From Ilex aquifolium (taxonomy: Eukaryota > Streptophyta > Magnoliopsida > Aquifoliales > Aquifoliaceae), in NCBI GenBank assembly GCA_951799425.1, contig OX637393.1, positions 4,116,001 to 4,180,000 on the forward strand: a DNA stretch of 64,000 nt, written 5' to 3'. The position numbers were made by a program, and so were the translations under genes. How positions within the stretch are numbered: position 1 is the stretch's first letter; each line of letters starts with the position of its first letter. Positions 34,360 through 46,040 of this stretch are shown here, piece by piece. The notes beneath the pieces are model-generated. The model was not told where the DNA came from and made no database searches. It was given only the letters and a program-made list of their open reading frames with translations.

Positions 34360-34610
34360 GTGTTGGCCGATTTTGTTATGATTTCACTGAGTTCTTTCCA
34401 ATTAGACACATTCCGTTCCGAGACCAATAGATGTTCCGTGAAAACTATGTGTCTCACTCGACTTGAGATTGACTTGGAGAAATTCGATTCATCCGAACCA
34501 TCACTACGCGATGTCATGATACCATCATCGCAACCTCGATATCTCATCATGCCCAATTTTTTCTATCTAGCATTTCGTGTTCATCGGCTGGTATCACAAC
34601 TTTGAGCCAT
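34360..34610. repeat. Cluster intergenic module, copy 3
   Basis: Very similar to 6280-6545; about 650 bp upstream of copy F. Confidence 0.85.
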
Positions 34611-34680
34611 GCCTCGTAATCTAGTGGAGCCCTTTGATAGAAAACTCTATACCACCCTATCGTGAATAGTTGTAACTGAT

Positions 34681-34780
34681 CATTTGTAAGGTATAACTAA
34701 ATTCTCAATAATAGTTATTTTTGGTACCAACTATTCATTTGTAAGGTATAACTAAATTCTCAATAATAGTTATTTTTGGT
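34681..34780. repeat. Tandem duplication, about 53-bp unit
   Basis: CATTTGTAAGGTATAACTAA followed by ATTCTCAATAATAGTTATTT occurs twice in a row. It is also in unit III at about 55251-55350 and absent from the copy A region. Confidence 0.8.
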
Positions 34781-35030
34781 ATAGTACCAAAAAAACCATT
34801 TCGGTATCGTATGAAACCTCAGAAGGTCCAATATGTTATTCATACAAAATCACTTTTTATGTATTTTGGATTATTCTTATGTCTTTAGGTTAATTTCCTA
34901 GATCATTTTACAATCTTTTAGTACATGCCTGATTATTTTTAAAATAAAACACAGTCTTGCTCTAATCTAGGTGACTTACAATTGAAATAACTCGTACCCA
35001 TTCCAAAACAATAGCACTTCCAAGGAAGTG

Positions 35031-35288
35031 CTGATAATTGAGTCAGGCTATTCGAGCTCGGCTTGTATAGGGTTTGTTAAACTAGTCGAGCTCGAACATT
35101 TTTTTAAGTTCGTTTAAAAAACGGGCATAAAAATCTCGACTCGAACTCGTAAAGTTCGGCTTGTTTATAAGTAAAGCTTGACTCAAACTCTGGTTCGGGC
35201 TTGACTTGTTTTCTAAACGAACTGAACTTGAACAATTTTTTAAACTCGTTTAAAAAAAATAAGTTCGACAGTCTCGGCTCGATTATTA
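35031..35288. mobile_element. MITE (second copy of 6598-6856)
   Basis: Same interior as the copy at 6598 (GAGCTCGGCTTGTA, AAACGGGCATAAAAATCTCG). The right terminus is damaged (GGCTCGATTATTAGG) and directly abuts a LINE-derived patch. Confidence 0.75.
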
Positions 35289-35437
35289 GGAGTTTTAAAC
35301 CTCGCCTGTTGATTTTAGCGGAAGAAGTGCTAAGCCGAGGCCCACAGCAGTTGGTATCATTGAAAATAATAACACCTTACCATGGTTCGATATGGTGCCC
35401 AACACTCTCTCACTTTATCTTTGCGAACGATGTTCTA
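35289..35437 (+). mobile_element. Short LINE reverse-transcriptase fragment
   Basis: The plus-strand reading ILAEEVLSRG ... TLSHFIFANDVL matches the RT block around the catalytic YADD-type motif of plant LINEs (here FAND). Only about 150 bp is present, placed exactly between the MITE right end and the host flank. It is absent at the equivalent point of the older segment (6857). Confidence 0.65.
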
Positions 35438-36155
35438 AGAGACCAAATTTGACTTTGCTTCGTATTCGCACTTCTGTTGTATGCAAATGAACAAAAAGGA
35501 AACGAAAAATTAACCATATATGATGGATCAACTAGACACTCGCAAGTCTTTCTTAATAATAAAGGAAGAGGAAGCTTGTGTAAATTCCATGGAATAAGGA
35601 TCCATCCTATTCATGGTGATTCTGTAGATATTTCATTGTGAAAATGGGACTCCTGTTCAAGTTTAAGTTCACAACATGAAGCAAGAAAGAGAATCAGTCA
35701 TGCTTGACCTCACGCTTTTCAACGTCAAAGTGTATTTGCAAAACACCTTTGAATGAAAAACATTAAATCGTGTTTTGTAGACATACTTTCTAATTAACGC
35801 TTTCATAAAAATTACCATAGATTCAAAAACTATATCATTACTCTTTTTAGTAATGTCTATTCGCTATTTCCCAACCAACTTGATGAATAAGGAACCAAGC
35901 AGTCGATCATTTACCGCACCTCAAATTTGAAACCAAAAATATCTGGTGATCGAAAACAAACTGCCTTTTTTTTCTTAACCTGCCAAAAAACTCATCATGA
36001 AATACTCATAACAATTGAGAACAAACAAAGGGAATGATATGAGAAATCCAAAAAACTCATCCATCTGCAGTTTGATGGTAGTTACATAATAGGATATAAG
36101 GCTGGCCCCCAGCCCGCCTCCACAGCGACAACTGGCTCGTGTACTGAGTTGCTCT
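35438..36155. other. Conserved intergenic DNA before copy G
   Basis: Matches 6866-7570 closely. No gene is seen. Confidence 0.7.
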
Positions 36156-37756
36156 TTATGCAGTAGGATATATAGCATTCATTGTAATGCCACACATACC
36201 TTCTTTGTTAGCAACATCTCTTTGCAATCTAATGTACCCATTCTCTCCCCAACCTCTGCACCCCATGAATTTTTGCATATCCAGAACTTAGTATCGTCTT
36301 TACTTGTCCCATATCCAACTGTTGGGATAGCATGAATTATGTTCAGTCCCACAATGACCAGTTACAACAGCGCTCAAGTAAAATTGGAAATGACTAGGAT
36401 CGACACTAATTGAGACCAGTTGATTGGCCACAGCTGCTAGTAGCGCCGCCACATCATTGGAGGGAACTTTTTCATAGCCTCTGATCTTGGCTGCTATGGC
36501 CGACATCATATTGGCGTTGCAAGTTGCCTCTGTGTCTGTGGTTCTATAGGGGTAAGCCTTTTCAGTTGTGAGGCCTTTGTTTCGTATAACAAAGTCGAAA
36601 GCATGTTGCACTGAACTGCTGTGACAGCCATTTTGAAAACCATCACAGTCAATGATATGTTGCTCAGACAACGAAATCAAATGACCGGTTTTGATTTGAG
36701 TAATTCCTTCCATAGCTGCCACAGCTGAAAATATCCAGCAACATCCTGTGCACAAATCATTTAGAGAAGAGAGTGAATGAGTGACAAGAAATTGAAAATG
36801 GAAGTTGGATGTATAGGTTCTCAATTTAGGGTGGTAATTGAGACGGGCTTGTTTAGGTTCATTTTATCGACTCCCCAAACAGTACTATAAGAATCGTTAC
36901 TGAACATCCCCTTGTAATTGTACATAGCAATAACATATTTTGGTTCAGGCATTTGCTCATATAATCTCACTGAAGAATGAGCCATTTTCATTGTTATTGT
37001 TCCGACTGTTAAAATTATGTCTCTTGAGCCAGCTCAATTACCTAGCTTAGATTTGTGCTCAAAAACTTGGCTCGATAAAAACTTTCTTTCATTGAGTCGA
37101 AACTATTCAATTTCTCGCCAAAAAATTCCAAATATTAAATATGAGAGCTTAAAAATCAGTCCAAATGGTCTCTTTCTCAACAAAAGTTGCCCAAACAACG
37201 TGTAATAAATTTTAAATCAAGTACTAGAAGATGAATGTTTTTAAAAATCTGTTGGAGAAGAGTGTGATGGAGAACTGTCCATGGTTTGGAGCTATATAGT
37301 GAAACAATCCAGGGGATTATTTGAAAATTAACATTAGAGTTACTTATAGAGATGAAGCTATTCAAGTCGAGCCAAACCTACTCTTAAGTTGGTAGGATTC
37401 GACTAATTTGCAAAACTAATATTAAAGTCAAATCACAATTAATCTTATTAACTTTATAAGTTGATTGAGTCTCAACGAGATAAATCTGAGTCATGTTGAG
37501 ATCATTTATCTTACCACATTGACGTTGGCTCTTCACGAGAGTGACAGCTCCTCTCCTTCTCCAATCCATACTAGGTGGCACTGCCCTCACATTTCTATAC
37601 CTAAATGGCGATTTAGGCGATATTTGATACGATTGAATCAAGTTGCCAGTATGAGAGGCAATGAATTCTTCATTACTTAAGTCTGCAAATTCATTGACAG
37701 CAAGCTTGTAAGTTTGATTTCCAACTCTATTGAAACCTTCTATGTACTTCACATTG
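36156..37756 (-). pseudogene. Papain-like cysteine protease copy G, frameshifted, exon 1 cut by transposon
   Basis: Exon 2 is 36156-36745 and exon 1 remains only from 37515 to 37756. Exon 1 is open (NVKYIEGFN, VNEFADLSNEEF, PPSMDWRRRG, QRQCG), but its first 60 or so codons are gone. In their place the long-TIR element supplies an ATG and a few codons (MSWGK). Exon 2 has the nucleophile motif GCCWIFS, then the +1 insertion at the His segment (HNSCYPN, ending at TAA), and further on the +2 insertion after NSWGAE. Both shifts are shared with copies B and K, so this lineage died before the large duplications. Confidence 0.9.
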
Positions 37757-39872
37757 GAGCTTTTACCCCAACTCATGGGTTATAAAAAAATATACCCAAA
37801 AGAGGGTTGTTTTCAAAGTATTTCTCAAACCCAAGCACTTTTAAAAAAGTCATTTGGAATGACCTTTTTTAGACCAAAAAACGTTAGTTGAAATAACGTT
37901 TTTAGGCAAAAACGTCAAATCAACAGATTTTTTTGTTACAAGATAAAAGCCATATAACACAACTAAAAACGTCAATTGGACTGACGTTTTTAGTGGAGGG
38001 GGTGTGGTTGGACATAAAAGGGAGTGGTCTGATACATGGACAAGAAGCTGACCCACATATTGACCGGTAATAGTATTTTGTTTTGGAGGAATGACACTTT
38101 AGAAGCTAAAAGTATTTTAGATTCTCAATTCATACCCTAAAAAATTAACATTCTCAAATAGCCCCTTGAATCACATAAAAAGTTGTAAATGTACTACATT
38201 CTGATAGAATTGAGTATGAAATAATGTACAAATAATTGAGCATAAACATGGAAATTAAACATGATGATTTCACACAAAATTATCAGAAAAAGAAACATAT
38301 TTGTTGTTTTGAATCACATTATGAACTTTTTATTAGATTAATGCTACACTCTAAAAGATGTCAATAGAAGATCTAAATATATTTCAGGTACAAAGTCTCA
38401 TTTGCCCTTTTGTTTTTCCATAGACCTATGGCTTATTACTCAGTACTAGACTTACTACCTACTACATCGCAGGGTTGGTGGCAATCATCAGCCAAAAACT
38501 GATCAGTTGATCTGCAAAACACCCATGTAGGAGAGGAGGGAGAGACAGAGAGAGATAAGGGAGAGAGAAAGGTTTGGCTGTTGTTTATACTGTTGCTATC
38601 GAGCACTAAACTTGCTTAGCATTTAATTAGGTTAGTTATCAAGAGATTTTCGATTTATATTAGATTCGGTAAAGGAAGAAGCTTAGAAGGGTTCTTTGAT
38701 GGCAAGAAATTTGGAAATTTTGGTTTAAATTGGTTTAGCTTGGAGTTGAAGAAGGGAGGTTGACAAAAAAAGACAGGAGAGTGGAAGAAAGAAAAAAAAT
38801 AATATTGAGAAGATGGTGTAGTTTGGTGTTGCTTAAGGAATTGGAAGATTGAAAACTTCGACGCCACAACGTTTCCAAAGTGGAGAATGTCTCTATGTGC
38901 CTATATGTGTGTGTATATGAAGTTGACTGCGTGTGTTACTGTTTATGATATTTATGCTTAAATCACAATGACAACCCTTATTGTTTATGCTATTTTCACT
39001 ACACCCTTTCCTATTTATGGAATTATATTGCACATCTTAGGATGTGATATCTTGTAACGGATTCCCCCTTCAATCAGGATATTTTACCCTTACGTGAAAA
39101 AAAAAAACTATTATTTGACCGTTATGCTTTTGTTGTTTTAGTCAAAATTGAGCTATCATCAATACAAAATGATAATAAAGGTTAGTAGATTTTTTTTTTC
39201 TTAATTTGGCAGACAAATATTTTGATAGATTTTTGGGAAAATGTTTAGAAGATTCTTTTTGGTAAATATATTTTATGAATCGAATAAAGAAGTAAACTTT
39301 GGAACTTATAAACTTTATTTTTTGGCAATTGATAGATCGACAATCCAATTTTGTCTATAAGAGCAAAACTTTGACTGATTGACTCTAGATCTAACTAGAC
39401 AACTTTGTCTATAAGAGAAAAAGAATATGTTACAATACTGATTTTCTTACTTGAGGGTTAAATGGGTGGTTCAAGTCATTAAATTTGATTAAATCTGACA
39501 CAATGGAGAATCTGTGATTAAGAGGTCTATTGTAATTCCTAAAAACAAGAGGGGATGCACTGAAAATGTCAAAAAGTAAAAGGGATGTGGTTGTAATTAG
39601 ACCACCCCCTTTTTATGTCCAACCACACCCCTCCACTAAAAAGTCAGATGGACCAACGTTTTTAGGTGTGTTACATGACTTTTATCCTGCAACAAAAAAC
39701 GTCAGTTGGTTTGACCTTTTTGCCTAAAAACGTTACTCTTACTAACGTCTTTTGGTCTAAAAACGGCATTCCAAATGACGTTTTTAAAAGTGTCTGAATT
39801 TGAAAAATACTTTGAAAACAACCCTCTTCTGAGTATATTTTTGTACAACCCCATGGGTTGGGATAAAAGCTC
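37757..39872. mobile_element. Non-autonomous long-TIR (MULE-like) element in copy G exon 1
   Basis: About 2.1 kb. The left end GAGCTTTTACCCCAACTCAT is matched in inverted form by the right end ATGGGTTGGGATAAAAGCTC. Imperfect TIRs extend about 270 bp inward on each side (to about 38035 and from about 39596), with many AACGTTTTT words. No transposase is seen. Flanking 9-mers (TTCACATTG and GTTTTGTGC) do not match. The right flank is paralogous to DNA about 670 bp upstream of another copy's ATG, so the target was deleted after or during insertion. Confidence 0.7.
38655..38867 (-). other. 70-codon ORF inside the long-TIR element
   Basis: A minus-strand frame starting MASKFSIFQFLKQ, rich in Phe, Pro, Asn and Ser. 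It is present with the same length in all three element copies (10077-10289, 38655-38867, 59225-59437), with only a few changes. It might be a captured first exon, as in Pack-MULEs, but I recognise no family and it may be non-coding. Confidence 0.25.
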
Positions 39873-39906
39873 GTTTTGTGCTTATGTTGGTGGCTTTGGG
39901 TGACAA

Positions 39907-42480
39907 TGTGAGATCCCAAATTTTTAGAAGTAGTTTAAGCATAATTATGTGGGCTAAATTGTAATTGTGTGAAATTATTAAAGGGTTAATTAAATTAAAT
40001 TTTTCATAGCCATGATGTATGTGAACATACATTGGGTAGGTGGACCCCGTTAGTAAGGTATGACTGAGACCTATGTATAGAATTTCATGTATGGAAAAGT
40101 AGTGGGTTGATTTTGAAATCATTTAAAGACTTGGGAGGAGGCAAGCGTAAATAACCAATTAAAATGGAACACCTTTACAGGTGTTGGCAAAAAAAAAAAA
40201 AAAAAGAGAAGAAAAAGTGAGTTATCTTATGTCAGGTGGGTGTGTGCATGCATGCCGTGTGTGTGTGCATGCCATGTGTGGGTGTGTGTGTTTTATGGTG
40301 TGAAGTGTGTGTTTAAAATATAAAAAAAACAGTGTGTGTCTGTTTGCTTTGGGGAGAAACGGTGAGAAAGGGAAGGCGAGCAAGGGAGGAAGAAAGGAAA
40401 AAAAAAAAAAAACAACAACAACAAAGGCCAAGACTTCCTTTACACTTAGAAGTCTCGGCAAAGAGAGGAAGACAAGGTTTTGGCTTGGAGAAGAAAGAAG
40501 GGAAGAAGAAGAAGAAAAAGAAAGGGTTGGAAAGAATTCAATGTGAGAAAATTTGGGGGTTTGGATATGGATCCCCATTTAAGGTAAGAAATAGCATGTC
40601 TTTTGTTACATTTCCATAGCTATATGGGAATAAATTAAATGCAAAAATAATTTTTTAGCTATGCATTTCATAGGATTAAACAATAATAGTGTACGAGTGA
40701 TTTTAATTCACTGAAGTGTTGAATTGTTATTTATGTCGTCAAATATTTCAATGGAATTCTTGTAAAAAGAAATATTATTGGATAATCTCTAAAATTAATG
40801 AATTTTATGTTATAGGAAAATTTGGGCCGAGTAGATTATTTTATTTGGTAAATTTACCCGGTTGAATAGGTTGTTATACTCCAGGCGAGTTGATTATTTT
40901 AAGTAGATTATTTCAATTGGTTCGAGTTGATTATTTTAATTAGTTCGAGTTGATTATTTTAATTGAGATTTTAAGGCAATTATCAAGGATTCGTAGAGCA
41001 TATTATGATTTATTTCTAGTTAGGAAATTACTCTATAATAGTGAAGTTAGCCTCTGTATATAATTAACGTGGAAATAATTTAAATACTAAAAATATTAAT
41101 AGCGATCCACTCGAGCTTAGGAAAGAGATTGATCGGGTCTTATAACATATAAATTATGTTGGAGTAAGTGTGATTATGCACATATAAATTAAGTATTGAG
41201 GACATTAACGGATTCATGGAGAATGCTTGAATGCAATTATAATTATATGTGTGGTAGGGTCAGAAATATCTACATCAAGGAACGTCTCGCTAAAGGACCC
41301 GGCAAAGGGAATCGACATCGATGTAGATTTTTACTCGAGGTAGGTGCACTACCCTACATCTTTTATTTGATAAATATTTAAGTTTGGTTTAAATGTTTTT
41401 GAGATGATTTTTGTTTAGATTTAACAGCTTAGTGATGTGATAATGTTGTTCAATGGAAATTGACTAAACGACGAAGTAATTCTTTTTGGCTTGGGTTGAT
41501 TGTGTAATGGAATATGTGCATACGACACGAGTTGACTGTCTAGGTGGTTAACTTACTTCTGTCTGAACGTGATTCATCCTTACTACGAGATAGACATTAT
41601 GAAAAATAATTGTTGGATACAAGTTGTCTTCGTGACAGGAACTAAGTGTTCGATTTTGAGTTGTCTACGTGACAGAAACTAAGTGTTCGATTTCGAGTGG
41701 TCTTCGTGACAGGAACTAAGTGTTTGATTTCGAATTGTCTACGTGACAGGAACTAAGTATTCGATTTTGAGTTGTCTTCGTGATAGGAACTAAGTGTTCG
41801 ATTTTGTGTTGTCTACATGGCAGGAAGAAATAAAATGACTATAAGTCATCCAAAATGATGTGAACTAAATGTTTGGTATGGATCATCTATGTGATGGAAA
41901 TTAGCGATGTGCTTCGAATTGTCCACGTGACGGAATATTAGTTATGTGTTTCGAGTCGTCTAAGTGACGAGAATTTTTATGGTGTGTGGCTTGAATTCCT
42001 TGTGTAATCGGGGGTGTGTGCGTCCAGAGGTATTCGTTGTGCAGCTTAATTTAATTATATTGAAGTAATGATTTGTGCAGTATATTTTGTCTGTGTGGTA
42101 TATACAAGTTATGTCTATGTGAAGTACACGAACAACGTGTATGTGGTGAAGTGTAATTTGAAAGTTGATAACTATTGTTTTGTTAAGGTTGTTCCTAAAT
42201 TAACATAGTTTTTTTTTCCCTGTTGTGCTCATGATTAATGATCACATCTTTGCTCTCACTATTGATATTAATGACTTTTCAGGAAAAATCGTAAAGATGC
42301 GAGGAGTTTACAGCCAAGTCTAGAGGGTTGAATGGGATGTCGTCGTGGGGTGGGGCCTTGTTTAAAGTTAAATTTTATGTGCTTCTATTTATGTATAGAA
42401 AAGTGGTAGGGATTTATGGTTGTTGTCGAGTTCTCTTTAGCGTTTGAGACAAATAGTGTACCCCGGGTTGGGGTGTTATA
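39907..42480 (+). mobile_element. Solo LTR, 2,574 bp, with 5-bp target duplication (copy 2)
   Basis: It starts TGTGAGATCCC and ends GGGGTGTTATA; the older copy at 21958 ends TGTTACA. It is flanked by GACAA on both sides (39902-39906 and 42481-42485). Flanks joined without it give the paralogous sequence seen near 31377-31600. There is no internal coding region, so it is a recombined solo LTR of a gypsy-type element. Interior features: an A-run at 40190-40205, a GT-rich tract, an A/G-rich lysine-like tract at 40360-40530 and a 37-bp tandem array. Confidence 0.9.
41624..41845. repeat. Six tandem 37-bp repeats in the solo LTR
   Basis: Units TTGTCT(A/T)CGTGACAGGAAC followed by TAAGTGTTCGATTTTGAG start at 41624, 41661, 41698, 41735, 41772 and 41809, exactly 37 bp apart. 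More diverged versions of the same word continue to about 41985. They are contiguous with no spacers. Confidence 0.92.
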
Positions 42481-43525
42481 GACAAAGTGACTACATTTCT
42501 ATGATTTTGTTCTCTTCATGTTTTGAAACACTGCTACTAGTTACTTTCATTAATTAGGGTTGAACATGTTTTGTGCAGCTCGATTGAGGAATTTAGAGCA
42601 TTGATTTTAGGAGTGGAATTATACACGAACCTTGTTTTGCTAGTGATTGTTTGGTGTTGAGAATCCCTTATGTTCTTAATTAAGTTTAGATTATGGAAAA
42701 CATTCATATATGTAATGCAAGATTTCCCGTTCTACCATTGTTCAAAGTGTTGGCCGATTTTGATATGATTTCACCGAGTTCTTTCTGACTCGAAATCTTT
42801 CATCCCGAGATTGATAAATGTTCCATGTAAACTACGTGTCACACTCGACTCCAGATTAACTCAGACACAATTGAGTCGTCTGAGCCATCACTCTGCGATG
42901 TCATAATACCATTATCGTGACCTCATTATCTCCTCATGCCCAATTTTTTCTAGCATTTCGTGTGTAACGTTTGGTGTCAGAACTTTGAGGCATGCCTCGT
43001 AGTCTAGTGGAGCTCTTTGAGATAAAACTCTATACCAACCTATAATGACCTTGTTCATGCAAGCGAAGAACTTATTGAACCTCTTCTACAGCTTTGCATT
43101 TGCAGAGCCGTTTCCCATGTTAGCCATAGCATCAAATTGGATAGAACAAGGCCTTCTACCACAATTAATATAGAATGAACGAGTTGACTCTTAGTCTATA
43201 AACAAGAGGGCTTGTCCAAATCAGTTTTAGAGATGGACCGATATGAATCTGACTAAACATGATATTAACCCCCTACAAACGGGCGTATACACAGCACTAA
43301 CAGGTATGACATGTAGAATGCAGTGTTGTTTCGAGTTTGCAGGCAATCAAGATACTGAAGAGTACGACTACAATGTATTAACTGTTCTTTGCACTGTCGA
43401 TTTATTACATATATAAGAACTGCATTGCATTACTTATAAAGAGCTAAATGCAGCTAACATATAATAACACACTTCTACACCATCGTAAATAACATAATGA
43501 TAATTCACCCATCATATGGTAATAT
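42481..43525. other. Flank between solo LTR and copy H
   Basis: Counterpart of 21959-23003. It contains the intergenic module at about 42740-43000. No gene is seen. Confidence 0.75.
42740..43000. repeat. Cluster intergenic module, copy 4
   Basis: Same block as 22210-22475, with few changes. Confidence 0.85.
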
Positions 43526-44746
43526 CTAAGCTGTTGGATAGGAAGAGTCCATAGCAATCCCACACAGGCCTTCTTTGGCTTCGATATCTCTTTGCATCAT
43601 TATGTATCCTTCATTTCCCCAACTGGTGGTGCCCCATGAATTCTTGATTAACCAATACTTTGTGCCATCAGCCGTAGTGCCATACCCAACTGCCGTAACA
43701 CCATGGTTTAGATCGGTTCCACAATCTCCAGTGAAAACACCGCTCGAGTAAAATTGGAACGCAACTCCACTTGCATCAATGGCAACAGAAACTGGTTGAT
43801 TGGCCACGGCCTGCAATAACGCCTTCTCACTGTTGGCTGGCACGTTCTCATAACCCTTGATCTCGGCAGCATGGGAAGCTTCTTCCTCAGCATTGCAAGT
43901 TCCATCAGTTGCCTGGTATGGATAAGCTGCTTCAGTGGCTATCCCTTTGTTGTGTACAATAAATTCGAACCCACCTTCCATGGTGCCACCTTCGCATCCT
44001 CTATCATTACCGCTTCTGTCACAGTCTACTAGCTCCTGCTCAGACAGTGAGATCAATTTACCAGTGGTAAGTTTGGTTATTCCTTCCGTGGCTGCTATCG
44101 TTGAAAACGCCCAACAACTTCCTGTTTGAGAAAAAAACAAATAAAAATGAACTGTCAGGGTACGGAGATCTTATCACTTCAGTGTCTTCTGAGGATCAAA
44201 TATGTGCAGTCTTATTCTCTATTTGGAAAGGCTATTTTCTGAGTGAGAAAAACAATAAATAGATATGAAAAGTGTAGCTATAGAGTGAATTTGTGAAAAG
44301 AGTTATTCCTTACCACATCGACCTTGATCCTTAATAGGCGTAACAGCTCCTTCCTTCCTCCAGTCCATAGTAGCTGGTACTGCAGTCACATTTTCATACT
44401 TAAATGAAGTAGTTTTTGACTTTGGATTGGATGGTTTCTTCAATCCATTGCGAGAGGCCTTAAACTCCTCATTTGTCTGGTCTGCAAATTCGTTGATGCT
44501 CAACTTGTAAGGTCGATTCCCAGCGCTGTTGAAAGATTCTATGAACTCCACGTTCTCCTTGAATATCATGAGACGTCTTTCCTTCTCTGCAATGTTCTTG
44601 TAAACACGTCCATAGCGAGCCATCCATTGCTCATGTCTCTCCGAGATGGATGCTTCAGGTAGTGTGCGGGATGCAGCCTGAGAAGCCCACATCCCGAGAA
44701 TTATCAATGCTGCGACGATCAATTTTTTTTCTAACGATGATCCCAT
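43526..44746 (-). CDS. Papain-like cysteine protease copy H (SAG39-like), intact
   Basis: Exon 1 is 44314-44746 and exon 2 is 43526-44121, with a 192-bp GT-AG intron; the predicted product is 342 residues. It has a signal peptide, an I29 prodomain with a complete ERFNIN pattern (Arg58 present, unlike D) and SINEFAD where the GNFD Gly is Ser. The C1A peptidase follows with Gln in DQGRCG, Cys147, His284 and Asn305. Exon 2 translates identically to copy D, including the extra Thr after KNSWGT. Conserved Cys for three papain-type disulfides appear present. As the copy with the most complete motifs it is the best candidate for the functional gene. Role by family: a secreted or vacuolar endopeptidase made as an inactive proenzyme; the biological process is inferred only. 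Confidence 0.92.
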
Positions 44747-44996
44747 CGCGTCCAAATTGAATGACTATAACTATGACTTTGTAATGATTTGAATATGGAA
44801 GTACATTCCTTGTTAGAAATAGGTACACATATATATAGAGAGAAAATGCATATGATTCCTTGAAGTTTTGTTCTCACAAAGCTTCGGTCCCATGTGATGT
44901 AGTCGCTGTCTGAGAGGCCCTACTCCGTGGCTTGCTGCGCAATCTGTAACCACTTGGACCACCCGGTTGTGCGCCTTAAACTCTTCCCATTGAACA
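44747..44996 (-). promoter_or_regulatory. Putative promoter of copy H
   Basis: A TATATATATG box on the minus strand (44828-44837) lies about 85 nt before the ATG, with the diverged upstream block at about 44898-44996. The MITE sits immediately upstream. Confidence 0.5.
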
Positions 44997-45005
44997 TAGA
45001 AATAT

Positions 45006-46031
45006 GGGAGAATTACACCCAGGCCCCCCGAGGTTTTTCACTTAATCACTCAGACCCCCTGACATTTGAAATATTACACACAGACCCCCTGAGGTTTGTA
45101 CGCGCGTAACACTTAGACCCCTGCTGTAAATATATCAATTAATAAATTACACTTAGACCCCCTTGAAGTTTGTAGGTATATAATACTTAGACTCCTTAAG
45201 TTTAAAATATTATATTTAGACCAAATATACTCTAATCAAAGATATAATATCAAATATTTTAAATTTTACAACCAAAATTCATATTCTATTGTATCATTTA
45301 TTGAAATAAAATTAAAAATAAAAATTTAATTTTTTCTTAAAAAATCGTAATTAGTATACAATTATACTATCTATTGGAATAAAGCTAAAAAAATCAAACA
45401 AGGGGTCTAAGTCATTCATAATAGAACATAAATTTTACATCTAAAATTCATGTTCTTTTATGTTATTTATTGAAATAAAATCAAAAATAAAAATCTAGTG
45501 TTTTTAAAAAAAATCATAGTTAGTATATAATTATACTATCTATTAGAATAAAACTAAAAAATTAAATAAGGGATCAAACTGTAATGGACACAATATCTTT
45601 TAACTTTAATTGGAGCAGTTTGGTATTTTAATTTGATTGTTTAAACGACCAAATTAAATTTCAATAGACAATATAATTGTATACTAATCACGATTTTTTA
45701 AGAAAAAATTGAATTTTTAGTTTTGATTTTATTTCAATAAAAGATTCAATAGAACATGAATTTTAATTGTAAACTTTAAAATATTTGATATTTTATCTTT
45801 GATTGAAATATTTTTTGTCTAAGTATAATATTTTAAACTTAAGGGATCTAAGTAATATATATTTATAAACTTTAGGGGGTCTTGGTGTAATTTATTAATG
45901 GATATATTTACAGCAGGGGTCTAAGTGTTACACGCGTACAAACCTCAGGGAGTTTGTGTGTAATATATCAAATGTCAGGAGGTCTGAGTGATTAAGTGAC
46001 AAACCTCAGGAGATATGAGTGTAATTCTCCC
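45006..46031. mobile_element. MULE-like MITE with 9-bp target duplication (unit III copy)
   Basis: Counterpart of 24483-25508, same 1,026-bp length and same TAGAAATAT duplications (44997-45005 and 46032-46040). It was inherited by duplication, not inserted independently. Confidence 0.9.
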
Positions 46032-46040
46032 TAGAAATAT

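Larger units (their letters stand above)
21189..41819. repeat. Tandem segmental unit II
   Basis: The first of the near-identical units, holding protease copies D, E, F and G and all associated insertions. Position 21189 corresponds to 41820, and every feature recurs 20.52-20.64 kb later. The offset changes only at small indels: a 113-bp deletion, a 24-bp duplication near 48240 and a 60-bp insertion near 48880. By eye, differences from unit III are roughly 1-2 percent. Confidence 0.9.

Noticed and set aside
37757..39872. Calling a 9-bp target duplication for the long-TIR element
   Set aside because: Flanking 9-mers do not match and the right flank is not contiguous with the gene, so the MULE assignment rests on TIR style only.
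40332..40619. Lys/Arg-rich open frames on both strands in the solo LTR (also 60902-61189)
   Set aside because: They come from an A/G-rich low-complexity tract; overlapping frames on the two strands have similar length and no family resemblance.
41624..41845. Regular short repeats as a possible CRISPR array
   Set aside because: The units are contiguous without spacers, lie in a plant LTR, and no cas genes exist.
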